From CAZGWJ01 sp964529445 (GTDB taxonomy: Bacteria; Oederibacteriota; Muellerivitia; Muellerivitales; Muellerivitaceae), in NCBI GenBank assembly GCA_964529445.1, contig CAZGWJ010000087.1, positions 1 to 11,222 of the forward strand: 11,222 nucleotides of DNA. Direction: 5' to 3'. This document shows positions 1 through 5,643 of this stretch, piece after piece (position 1 is the first letter of the stretch; each line of letters opens with the position of its first letter). A model generated the notes under the pieces. That model was not told the origin of the DNA and ran no database searches. It saw only the letters and a program-made list of their open reading frames with translations. Both the position numbers and the translations under genes were made by a program.

Positions 1-75
1 TGGCTCCCCGGGTTGGACTCGAACCAACAACCCTCCGATTAACAGTCGGATGCTCCACCATTGAGCTACCGGGGA
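1..75 (-). tRNA. tRNA-Asn (GTT anticodon)
   Basis: On the minus strand the 5' acceptor strand TCCCCGG (75-69) pairs with CCGGGGA near the 3' end. It is followed by discriminator G and an encoded CCA (3-1). The D-loop, a T-loop with GGTTCGAGTCC, and an anticodon loop CTGTTAA with anticodon GTT are all present, so the tRNA decodes asparagine AAC/AAU. The gene is complete and ends at the window edge. It lies downstream of the MliC-like gene on the same strand but has a promoter of its own at 150-177. Confidence 0.97.
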
Positions 76-149
76 ACTTGTTTCCTGGTGATACGAACGA
101 TTCGATTGACCTTCTTCGGGCCCCTTCGGGTGACCGATACAGGGGGATT

Positions 150-177
150 AGTCTATTTCCGGGTGCTGAAATGTCAA
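150..177 (-). promoter_or_regulatory. Sigma-70-type promoter for tRNA-Asn
   Basis: Reading the minus strand there is a perfect -35 box TTGACA (177-172), a 16-base spacer and a -10 box TAGACT (155-150). Transcription would start near 143, giving a 5' leader of about 67 bases before the mature tRNA. The position between the MliC-like gene and the tRNA fits an independent tRNA promoter. The -10 box matches 4 of 6 consensus bases. Confidence 0.55.
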
Positions 178-205
178 GGATTCGCCGGCTCTCAAACGCC
201 CCATT

Positions 206-526
206 TCACGGCTGTTCTTCCACCCGGAGCACGCACTTGCTCTCGATGACCTGTCCGTCCCTCTCCAGGAAGGCGGTCCCGCCCTTCTCCCAGAAGGTCA
301 TATGCCCGTCGGAATAACGGGCCCCCGAGGCGGAAACGGCGCGGGGGAGGCGGAAGACCTCCCCCGCGTACTCCAGGAGCATCAGGTCCGCCTTCCGGCG
401 GTATTCGACGCTCGCAATGCGGCCGCCCCCGCAATCGAAGACGTATTGCGGCTGGATCCGGCAAGGGCAAGCGCACCCCTGGACCGCAAGGCCCAACGCG
501 ATCGCGAGCAGGAAAGGACGCGGCAC
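206..526 (-). CDS. MliC/PliC-like lysozyme inhibitor lipoprotein
   Basis: This is a small lipoprotein of about 106 residues resembling the MliC/PliC family of C-type lysozyme inhibitors, periplasmic or membrane-bound proteins that plug the lysozyme active site. The start chosen is GTG at 526, because it is followed at once by a hydrophobic signal segment (FLLAIALGLAVQ) and a lipobox-like VQGC with Cys18. The mature part shows the family pattern: YVFDCGGG (about residue 29), SASGARYSDG (65-74), then FWEKGGTAFLE (79-89). Cys32 and Cys98 could form the family disulfide. It starts 4 bases after the stop of the FKBP gene, so the two are almost certainly co-transcribed. No good ribosome binding site is visible and coupled translation is likely. 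An ATG at 607 would give a longer frame, but it lies inside the FKBP gene and would bury the signal peptide, so I reject it. Confidence 0.8.
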   Translation of the reverse strand: MPRPFLLAIALGLAVQGCACPCRIQPQYVFDCGGGRIASVEYRRKADLMLLEYAGEVFRLPRAVSASGARYSDGHMTFWEKGGTAFLERDGQVIESKCVLRVEEQP

Positions 527-530
527 GGGA

Positions 531-1247
531 CTATTGGAGTCGCACCGCCGGCTTCGGGGCGCCCTTCTCGATGCCGAGCAGTTCCACCTCGAAGATGAGC
601 GTGGCATTGGGGCCGATCATGTTGCCCGCGCCGCGCTCACCGTAGGCGATGTCCGGGGGCACGAAAAGCTTGTACTTGCCGCCCACCTTCATGAGCTGAA
701 GACCCTCCGTCCACCCCTTGATGACCTGGTTCACCGCGAACACGGCCGGCTCGCCCCGCTGATAGGAGGAGTCGAACTCGCGTCCGTCCAGGAGCGTCCC
801 GCGGTAATGGACCTTCACGGTGTCCGTGGCCTTCGGGCTTGCGCCCGTCCCCGGAGTGAGGGTCATGGTTTGGAGGCCGCTCTTCGTGACTGTAACGCCC
901 GGCATTTGGGCGTTCTTCGCGAGGAACTCCTTACCCTCCTTCAGGTTCCGCTCGCCGTCGGCCTTGCTCTTCTCGGTCATCAGGGCCATGGCGTTCTTCT
1001 GGAACTCCTGCAGGACACGCCGACCCTCCACGGGATCGAGCTTGGGCTCCCGCTCCGCCAGGGTATCCTCCAGCCCCTGCTTCAAGGCGCCTAGGTCGAT
1101 CTGTTCCTTGAACTGGGCGATGCTTCTTCCGATGTCCTGCCCGATGGCATAACTCACCTTCGCCTTGTCCGTATTCAGGTCCCCGCAGCCCGAAAGGGAC
1201 AGGACCAGCAGGGCGACGAACAGCAGAACCGACTGGGTGCGTTTCAT
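531..1247 (-). CDS. FKBP-type peptidyl-prolyl cis-trans isomerase, lipoprotein (Mip/FkpA-like)
   Basis: The 238-residue protein catalyses cis-trans isomerisation of prolyl bonds and would act as a periplasmic or outer-membrane folding helper. Residues 1-21 are a lipoprotein signal (LSGC, Cys21). Residues 28-112 match the FKBP N-terminal helical dimerisation domain (KVSYAIGQDIGRSI at the start, and a Lys/Glu-rich helix before KEFLAKNA). Residues 118-226 are the FKBP catalytic domain, with VHYRGTLLDGREFDSSY, VIKGWTEGLQLMKVGGK, IAYGERG and a closing IFEVELLGI. Length and order match Mip/FkpA proteins. ATG at 1247 is preceded by AAAGGAG with good spacing. The gene heads a two-gene unit with the MliC-like lipoprotein. 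I found no convincing promoter boxes upstream. Confidence 0.95.
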   Translation of the reverse strand: MKRTQSVLLFVALLVLSLSGCGDLNTDKAKVSYAIGQDIGRSIAQFKEQIDLGALKQGLEDTLAEREPKLDPVEGRRVLQEFQKNAMALMTEKSKADGERNLKEGKEFLAKNAQMPGVTVTKSGLQTMTLTPGTGASPKATDTVKVHYRGTLLDGREFDSSYQRGEPAVFAVNQVIKGWTEGLQLMKVGGKYKLFVPPDIAYGERGAGNMIGPNATLIFEVELLGIEKGAPKPAVRLQ

Positions 1248-1286
1248 CTTTTCTCCTTTGTTATGTAACTATGATCCGCAAATCAC

Positions 1287-1391
1287 TTCCACCCTCACCC
1301 TTCGCAGATCCTGATGGATCTGTGCGAGCCACCTTCATTCTCGGCTTGTAGCCTCGGATGGCTCGGCCCTCTCCCGTCAAGGGAGAGGGGA
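1287..1391. repeat. Intergenic palindromic repeat between recR and the FKBP gene
   Basis: The 154-base gap downstream of recR holds a perfect 9-bp inverted repeat CCCTCTCCC / GGGAGAGGG with loop GTCAA (1367-1389). A second, imperfect hairpin lies at about 1302-1327 (TCGCAGATCC against GGATCTGTGCGA, with a 2-base bulge). Palindromes of the CCCTCTCCC...GGGAGAGGG type are common as dispersed intergenic repeats in bacteria. No T-run follows on either strand, so it is not a standard intrinsic terminator, although it could end or stabilise the recR transcript. Confidence 0.45.
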
Positions 1392-1401
1392 AATGGGGGA
1401 T

Positions 1402-2004
1402 TCAGAGTTCCCGTCTTCCCTCCAAAGCCCTGAGGAGGGTCGTCTCGTCGGCATACTCCACGTCGGCACCCGAGGGCAGACCGCGGCCCAGCCTCGTCAC
1501 CTTCACCGGCGTGCCCTGCAACAACTGCTGGATGTAGAACCCCGTCGAATCGCCTTCCACCGTCGGGTCCGTGGCCACGATGACCTCCTTCAGGGAGGGC
1601 ATCTTTCCCGCGCGCAAAAGCAGGGCATCGAGGTTCAGTTCCTGCGGTCCGCGCCCCTCGAGGGGGGAGAGGGTGCCGCCCAGCACGTGGTAAAGGCCGC
1701 GATACTCGTGCGTACGCTCGAACGCCGCCACGTCCGAAGCGTCCTCCACCACCAGGATCATCGAAGGATCGCGCCGTCCCGAGGAGCAGATGGAGCAAAT
1801 ATCCTGCTCCGTCAGGTTGAAGCACTCCCGGCAGGGTCGACAACGACTCCTCGCGTCCAGGAGTGCGGACGAAAAGACCCGCACGTCCTCCGGGGACCGT
1901 TTCAACAGGTGGAAGGCCATCCGCACGGCCGAGCGCGGACCCACGCCGGGCAACTTGCCTAGTTCGTGGATAAGGCGCTCGAAACTCGCCGGATACTCGC
2001 TCAC
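1402..2004 (-). CDS. recR: Recombination mediator protein RecR
   Basis: RecR works with RecO (and RecF) to load RecA on single-stranded DNA at gaps in the RecF pathway. The 200-residue length is standard. The helix-hairpin-helix LPGVGPRSAVRMAFHLL is at residues 18-34. The zinc finger uses C58-x2-C61 and C70-x2-C73 (CFNLTEQDICSIC). The Toprim domain has LVVEDASDV (Glu87) and ATDPTVEGDSTGFYI (Asp146, Glu150, Asp152). The start is GTG at 2004. In-frame sequence upstream holds no other usual start before a stop, and no Shine-Dalgarno sequence is visible. The GTG sits inside a perfect palindrome (1999-2022). recR follows dnaX in the same direction, as in many bacteria, but the usual ebfC gene between them is missing. 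Confidence 0.97.
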   Translation of the reverse strand: MSEYPASFERLIHELGKLPGVGPRSAVRMAFHLLKRSPEDVRVFSSALLDARSRCRPCRECFNLTEQDICSICSSGRRDPSMILVVEDASDVAAFERTHEYRGLYHVLGGTLSPLEGRGPQELNLDALLLRAGKMPSLKEVIVATDPTVEGDSTGFYIQQLLQGTPVKVTRLGRGLPSGADVEYADETTLLRALEGRREL

Positions 2005-2022
2005 GGTGTAAACACCGTGAGC
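1999..2022. repeat. Perfect 11-bp inverted repeat covering the recR start codon
   Basis: The arms GCTCACGGTGT and ACACCGTGAGC are separated by AA. On the minus strand the recR GTG (2004-2002) lies in the 3' arm, so the start codon would be paired in an mRNA hairpin. It could also be a protein-binding palindrome. The pairing is perfect; any function is inferred. Confidence 0.6.
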
Positions 2023-2128
2023 AAATCGAAAACCAAAAATCGAAAATGGAAATTAGAAAACAAGGACATGGCATCCCCGCTCCTGCAACGTCGGTATTTT
2101 CTCTTTTCGATTTCCCATTCTCTATTTG
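2023..2128. repeat. AT-rich intergenic repeat in the dnaX-recR gap
   Basis: This stretch is clearly AT-richer than its surroundings and has no coding potential. The left part carries AATCGAAAATGGAAATTAG (from 2038). The right part, read on the other strand, gives a similar AAATAGAGAATGGGAAATCG, so the segment behaves as a loose inverted repeat. A relative lies at 5335-5397 beside tadA. It occupies the position where ebfC/ybaB is normally found between dnaX and recR. Confidence 0.45.
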
Positions 2129-2130
2129 CG

Positions 2131-3933
2131 TCAGCCGCCCTTTGGGTGGCTGCGCTTCACGTCGACGACCTTGCCGTTGAAGAGCTTCACGACGGCGTCA
2201 ACGAAGGGTTCCTGCCTGCTGATCTCCTGCAGGTCCGGCTTCCCGCCTCCCATGGGTTTCAGAAGGCCGCCAGGCCCGCGCTGAACCCGGGGAGCGGAAG
2301 CCTCGTCCGCCAAGGCGGCCCGGATGGAAGACCGGAAACCCGCCGATTGTTCGAGAAGGACCTCCAACGTCTTCCGGTTCTCCTCCTTCTCGACCTGATC
2401 GCGGTGGAAGGCCCCCTTGCACACGAGCGTGAGATTCCCGTCGTTCCAGGAGCCGGGACGGGTATCCAGCATGACGCCGTGAAGGGCCCGGTTCGCGGCC
2501 CGGACCTTCTCGAGGAATTCGCTCCAACAGGACTTCACCTTCGACAGTTCGGGAGGCGCATCGGCGGGGACCGCCTCCGAGATCTCGGAGACGGCCAGCA
2601 CGGGCTCGCCGGGTTCCTCGGGAGCCGGCAACGGGGGAGCTTCATCCTGCCGCCCGGACGACGGGTCCGGGGATGAAGGAACGGCGTCCGCTTTCGGGCC
2701 GGCGGCCGGGGCGGCGGGTGGTGCTGTTTCCGGGGACGCCGGAGCGGGGTCTTCGCCCACGGTGGCCACCCGGCGCGGGGGGGGCGCATAGCGCGGAAGG
2801 GTTCCTCCGGAGGAGGCCAATGCCTCGTCGACATCGACCAGGCTACGAAGACGGGAGAGTTCCATCACCAGGGTCTCGAGAACCACCTGCGGGAAGGAGG
2901 AATGCCTCAACGCGTGCTCCTGTTCGATGAGCAGGCGCAGGGCGGAGAGGAAATATGCGTCGTCGGCCTGGGCGGAGAGTTCCACGATGCGGGCCGTTTC
3001 CTCGGCGGACAGGGGGATGACCTCCCCGGCCGAACGGGGAAAGGCCCGCGCCACCGCCAGGTGGCGGAATATTTCGAGGAGCCCGCGATAGAACTGTTCC
3101 AGGTCGCGGCCCGAATCCGCCGCCTTTCGGACGGCGGACAGGGCCCCCGCGGCGTCGTCCGATAGGACCGACGCGGCCACGGACAGCAGGACCTCGGTCT
3201 CCACGGCGCCGAGCACGTCCCGCACGTGCTTCAGGGTCACGTCCTTCCCGCAGAAGGCCACGACCTGGTCGAGCGTGCGCTGGGCGTCGCGCATACTGCC
3301 TCCCGCCGTCCGCGCGACGAGGTAGAGGGCCTTCTCGTCCACGGTCAGGCCCTCGGCCTGGGCGATGCGCTTCAACTGCGCCAACAGGGTGTCGAGGCCC
3401 ATGCTCCGGAATTCGAAACGCTGGCAACGCGACTGGACGGTGACGGGGATGTTGTGGATCTCGGTGGAGGCCAGGATGAACACGACGTGCGCGGGCGGCT
3501 CCTCGAGGGTCTTCAGGAAGGCGTCGAAGGCGGGCTTGGAGATCCGGTGAGCCTCGTCGAAGATGTAGACCTTGTATTTCCCCTTCAGGGGGAAGGTTCC
3601 CACCTGGGTCTGGAGCTCGCGGATGCCGTCGATGCCGTTGACGGACGCGGCATCGATCTCGATGACGTCCATGGCGGACCCCTGGCTCACCTCCTGGCAC
3701 ACGTCGCAGGCGTTGCAGGGCTCGGTGTCCTTCGGGGAACGGCAGTTGAGCGCCTTGGCGAAGAGGCGTGCGGTAGTGGTCTTCCCAACGCCGCGGGGAC
3801 CGGCGAAAATATAGGCGTGCGCCAGGCGGCCGTTAAGGATGGCATTCTGGAGCGTCTTCGTGACGTGCTCCTGCCCCACGAGGTCGGCAAAGGTCTGGGG
3901 ACGCCATTTGAGGGCCATGACCTGCGGTGACAT
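2131..3933 (-). CDS. dnaX: DNA polymerase III subunit tau (DnaX)
   Basis: DnaX is the ATPase of the clamp loader. It loads the beta clamp and, as tau, couples polymerases to the helicase. Start ATG at 3933 is chosen because GGAG stands 6 bases upstream. The frame stays open to 3987, but that extension lies in the SRP RNA gene. In the 600-residue product: KWRPQTFADLVGQ at 9-20, Walker A GPRGVGKT at 45-52, zinc cysteines C64, C73, C76 and C79, Walker B VYIFDEAH at 122-129, sensor 1 ILASTE at 153-158 and the arginine-finger SRC at 168-170. The AAA+ and collar domains are followed by a long Pro/Ala linker and a C-terminal domain of about 130 residues with FLEKVRAANRALHGVML. No A-rich slippery heptamer is seen, so I have no evidence for a frameshifted gamma form. 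The start is 25 bases from the SRP RNA. Confidence 0.97.
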   Translation of the reverse strand: MSPQVMALKWRPQTFADLVGQEHVTKTLQNAILNGRLAHAYIFAGPRGVGKTTTARLFAKALNCRSPKDTEPCNACDVCQEVSQGSAMDVIEIDAASVNGIDGIRELQTQVGTFPLKGKYKVYIFDEAHRISKPAFDAFLKTLEEPPAHVVFILASTEIHNIPVTVQSRCQRFEFRSMGLDTLLAQLKRIAQAEGLTVDEKALYLVARTAGGSMRDAQRTLDQVVAFCGKDVTLKHVRDVLGAVETEVLLSVAASVLSDDAAGALSAVRKAADSGRDLEQFYRGLLEIFRHLAVARAFPRSAGEVIPLSAEETARIVELSAQADDAYFLSALRLLIEQEHALRHSSFPQVVLETLVMELSRLRSLVDVDEALASSGGTLPRYAPPPRRVATVGEDPAPASPETAPPAAPAAGPKADAVPSSPDPSSGRQDEAPPLPAPEEPGEPVLAVSEISEAVPADAPPELSKVKSCWSEFLEKVRAANRALHGVMLDTRPGSWNDGNLTLVCKGAFHRDQVEKEENRKTLEVLLEQSAGFRSSIRAALADEASAPRVQRGPGGLLKPMGGGKPDLQEISRQEPFVDAVVKLFNGKVVDVKRSHPKGG

Positions 3934-3958
3934 GAAATGCTCCAGACGCGGTTCGGTT

Positions 3959-4081
3959 GGTCCCGCCGTGGAAGCCAGGGGACCCACGACAACCGGGAGG
4001 GGGCCTTACCGTTGCTTCCTTCCGGACCTGGCGGGGTTGGGGCCTTCCCGTCGCATGGGACCTGACTTCCACGCCGGGACC
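3959..4081 (-). ncRNA. ffs: Signal recognition particle RNA, small bacterial (4.5S) type
   Basis: The minus strand carries the hallmark SRP core CAGGTCCGGAAGGAAGCA (about 4029-4012), the domain IV hairpin with a GGAA-type loop that binds Ffh. The ends pair over 16 positions with one mismatch: GGTCCCGGCGTGGAAG at the 5' end (4081-4066) with CTTCCACGGCGGGACC at the 3' end (3974-3959). The length of about 123 bases matches the short 4.5S class, without the Alu domain of Bacillus. The RNA guides ribosomes making membrane proteins to the SecYEG translocon. It sits directly upstream of dnaX, the same neighbourhood as B. subtilis scr. No terminator separates it from dnaX. Confidence 0.95.
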
Positions 4082-4095
4082 TTTACGAAGGCGTC

Positions 4096-4124
4096 ATTAT
4101 CCACGACCGGGGGAACGATTGGAA
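4096..4124 (-). promoter_or_regulatory. Probable promoter for SRP RNA (and dnaX-recR)
   Basis: On the minus strand a -10 box GATAAT (4101-4096, 5 of 6 matches) stands 17 bases downstream of TTCCAA (4124-4119, a weak 3 of 6 -35 box). Initiation would fall near 4089, about 8 bases before the mature SRP RNA 5' end. The placement is good but the -35 box is poor. Confidence 0.5.
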
Positions 4125-4191
4125 TACCGAAACCGGGCTTGTAATCCCTCAAAAGACGATATCCGAAGGCACGGACACGACGGATCCGTCT

Positions 4192-4256
4192 CGTCGCAGA
4201 CTGTCGGAACCCTACGGGTTCGAATCCTTTTCTATTTGTAGTTCAAATGGCCTGCC
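4192..4256. repeat. 65-base direct repeat, copy 1
   Basis: Identical base for base to 4502-4566, 310 bases away. It contains a hairpin GAACCC TAC GGGTTC followed by GGGTTCGAATCC, which looks like a tRNA T-arm, then TTTTCTATTTGTAG. Identity ends sharply on both sides. Confidence 0.95.
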
Positions 4257-4331
4257 CTTCGACGCGCCTCGTTCCTCGGCTTGCTCAGGGCTGGCCTTGA
4301 GCAGTGCGAGCCCATCTTGTCGTTCAAAGGG

Positions 4332-4429
4332 CCTGCCATGAGCTACCTTAAAACAAATGTCCAACTGTCATGTCGAATGGCCTGCCATGAGCTACCTTAA
4401 AACAAATGTCCAGCTGTCATGTCGAATGG
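4332..4429. repeat. Tandem duplication of a 49-base unit
   Basis: Unit 1 (4332-4380) and unit 2 (4381-4429) start with CCTGCCATGAGCTACC and end with TCATGTCGAATGG. They differ only at 4364 (A) against 4413 (G). A third, diverged unit at 4561-4606 keeps the first 12 and last 13 bases but has a different middle, and ends on the tRNA-Ser CCA. Confidence 0.95.
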
Positions 4430-4444
4430 CGGAGAGGGAGGGAT
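4417..4444. repeat. 28-base copy of the tRNA-Ser 3' end and flank
   Basis: Matches 4594-4621 exactly, 177 bases away. The matched stretch includes 10 bases downstream of tRNA-Ser and the last 18 bases of the gene (CCA, acceptor strand, part of the T-stem). A duplicated tRNA 3' end can mark an element attachment site, but no integrase or element lies between the copies. Confidence 0.85.
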
Positions 4445-4501
4445 GGTCGTTCCCCTCCTGGTGAACGACGCAGTCAAAGCTTGCTCCGGGGCTGGAGGCC
4501 C

Positions 4502-4566
4502 CGTCGCAGACTGTCGGAACCCTACGGGTTCGAATCCTTTTCTATTTGTAGTTCAAATGGCCTGCC
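4502..4566. repeat. 65-base direct repeat, copy 2
   Basis: Perfect copy of 4192-4256 in the same orientation. It ends in CCTGCC and runs straight into a partial copy of the 49-base tandem unit (4561-4606), so the repeat families are joined in a mosaic. Confidence 0.95.
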
Positions 4567-4597
4567 ATGAGCATCCGACAGAAATTTGCAATTTCAT

Positions 4598-4694
<97 letters not shown>

Positions 4695-4771
4695 ACTCGG
4701 GAAAAATAACAATATTCATGATGTTGAGTGGCCGAGAGTCCTCCGAATTGGTCATCGAACATCACAAAAAA

Positions 4772-4847
4772 TGGTGGAGATGAGCGGGATCGAACCGCCG
4801 ACCTCCTCGTTGCGAACGAGGCGCTCTCCCAACTGAGCTACATCCCC
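4772..4847 (-). tRNA. tRNA-Ala (CGC anticodon)
   Basis: A 76-base tRNA with acceptor GGGGATG / CATCTCC (one G-U pair), discriminator A and encoded CCA. The anticodon stem CCTCG/CGAGG holds loop TTCGCAA with anticodon CGC, reading GCG, a codon that should be frequent in this GC-rich genome. The T-arm is GGCGGTTCGATCCCGCT. It begins only 10 bases after the tadA stop codon, so it is probably released from the same transcript by RNase P. Confidence 0.97.
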
Positions 4848-4857
4848 ACTTTTCCGC

Positions 4858-5319
4858 CTAAGGCCGCCCCTTGCGGCGCAGTTCCTTGAAGAACGCGCTC
4901 AGGAGGGTCGAGCACTCTTCCTTCAAGACGCCCGCCAGGATCTGCACCCGATGGTTAAGCTTCGGATTCTCGGTCACCCGCGCCGTGCTGTGAACCGCGC
5001 CGGCCTTCGGGTCCATCGTGCCATACACCAAGTTCCGGATCCTGGACAGGACGATGGCCCCGGCGCACATGGTGCAGGGTTCCAGCGTCACGTACAGGTC
5101 GCATCCCACGAGCCGCCAGCTTTCCAGGCGCGTGCTCGCCTTGCCCAAGGCCACCATCTCGGCGTGAAGGAGGGCGCTTTTCTTCCCCTCGGTCATGTTG
5201 TGCCCGCGGCCCACAATGCGGCCATCCTTGACGACAACGGCCCCGACGGGGACTTCACCCTTTTCGGCGGCCTTGGCCGCCTCCTTCAGGGCTTCGCGCA
5301 TGAAGCGTTCGTGGTCCAC
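4858..5319 (-). CDS. tadA: tRNA-specific adenosine deaminase TadA
   Basis: TadA deaminates A34 to inosine in tRNA-Arg(ACG), allowing it to read CGU, CGC and CGA. The 153-residue protein has the zinc/catalytic set HAE (His52, Glu54) and PCTMC (Cys82, Cys85). It also has GHN (Asn41) and DPKAGAVHS (103-111), which is typical of TadA rather than of cytosine or guanine deaminases. The N-terminal MREALKEAAKA helix and EVPVGAVVV strand are standard. The start is GTG at 5319, with AGAGG 5 bases upstream; the next in-frame ATG (residue 7) would cut the first helix. Its substrate tRNA-Arg(ACG) is encoded 101 bases upstream on the same strand, and tRNA-Ala begins 10 bases after its stop. Confidence 0.96.
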   Translation of the reverse strand: MDHERFMREALKEAAKAAEKGEVPVGAVVVKDGRIVGRGHNMTEGKKSALLHAEMVALGKASTRLESWRLVGCDLYVTLEPCTMCAGAIVLSRIRNLVYGTMDPKAGAVHSTARVTENPKLNHRVQILAGVLKEECSTLLSAFFKELRRKGRP

Positions 5320-5334
5320 GACGGCCTCTTGAAC

Positions 5335-5397
5335 AATCGAAAATGGAGAATAGACCGCAATGGGAATGTCGATTCTCTATTGTTCCATTGCTCCCTT
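5335..5397. repeat. AT-rich inverted-repeat element between tRNA-Arg and tadA
   Basis: It contains AATCGAAAATGGAGAATAG, closely related to the sequence at 2038. A hairpin GAGAATAGAC (5346-5355) / GTCGATTCTC (5368-5377) has one mismatch. In the transcript it would sit between tRNA-Arg and the tadA ribosome binding site. Confidence 0.45.
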
Positions 5398-5420
5398 TCG
5401 ACCGCTCCGCGGCCGAAAGA

Positions 5421-5496
5421 TGGTGCGCCTGGAGGGACTCGAACCCCCAACCCTTTGGTCCGTAGCCAAATGCTCTATCCATTGAGCTACAGGCGC
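5421..5496 (-). tRNA. tRNA-Arg (ACG anticodon)
   Basis: A 76-base tRNA with acceptor GCGCCTG / CAGGCGC, discriminator A and encoded CCA (5423-5421). The D-arm is TAGCTCAATGGATAGAGCA, the anticodon stem TTTGG/CCAAA holds loop CTACGGA with anticodon ACG, and the T-arm is TGGGGGTTCGAGTCCCTCC. This is the tRNA whose A34 is converted to inosine by TadA, encoded next door. Confidence 0.97.
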
Positions 5497-5515
5497 CCAT
5501 GACAACAGGGGCGAT

Positions 5516-5545
5516 ATCTTACATAAAAGAGTTTTATTGCCGCAA
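5516..5545 (-). promoter_or_regulatory. Probable promoter for the tRNA-Arg/tadA unit
   Basis: On the minus strand TTGCGG (5545-5540), an 18-base AT-rich spacer and TAAGAT (5521-5516) form a reasonable sigma-70 promoter. The start would be near 5509, about 12 bases before the tRNA-Arg 5' end, which is a typical distance for tRNA operons. Confidence 0.5.
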
Positions 5546-5631
5546 GTGTGATGGGATTCTCTTTCTCCCCGTTTTGCGTGGCTTTTCAGGGCCCGGAATG
5601 CCCCCGCCGCCCTTCGGGACCCGTTCCCGCC

Positions 5632-5637
5632 TATAAT
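5632..5637 (+). promoter_or_regulatory. -10 box TATAAT, leaderless arrangement
   Basis: A perfect TATAAT lies 6 bases before the ATG at 5644, so the expected transcription start coincides with the A of the start codon. No Shine-Dalgarno sequence and no good -35 box are visible (sequence near 5609 is GC-rich). This suggests a leaderless mRNA for the following gene. Confidence 0.5.
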
Positions 5638-5643
5638 GCCGGC

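Noticed and set aside
417..1094. 225-codon plus-strand frame opposite the FKBP gene
   Set aside because: It is antisense to a well-supported FKBP gene, lacks a ribosome binding site and has no protein-like features.
1295..2074. 259-codon minus-strand frame overlapping recR
   Set aside because: It is a shadow of recR in another frame, Arg/Gly/Pro-rich, with no domain. recR has all its family motifs.
2131..3933. Programmed frameshift making a gamma subunit of DnaX
   Set aside because: No A-rich slippery heptamer is visible in the coding strand, so only the full-length form can be supported.
3934..3987. Upstream extension of dnaX to the ATG at 3987
   Set aside because: The extra codons lie within the 3' part of the SRP RNA and its spacer, are not conserved in DnaX proteins, and the ATG at 3933 has a proper GGAG.
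4192..4256. Possible complete tRNA gene in the repeat with GGGTTCGAATCC
   Set aside because: Only a T-arm-like piece is present. There is no pairing acceptor stem, D-arm or anticodon loop, so it is recorded as a repeat only.
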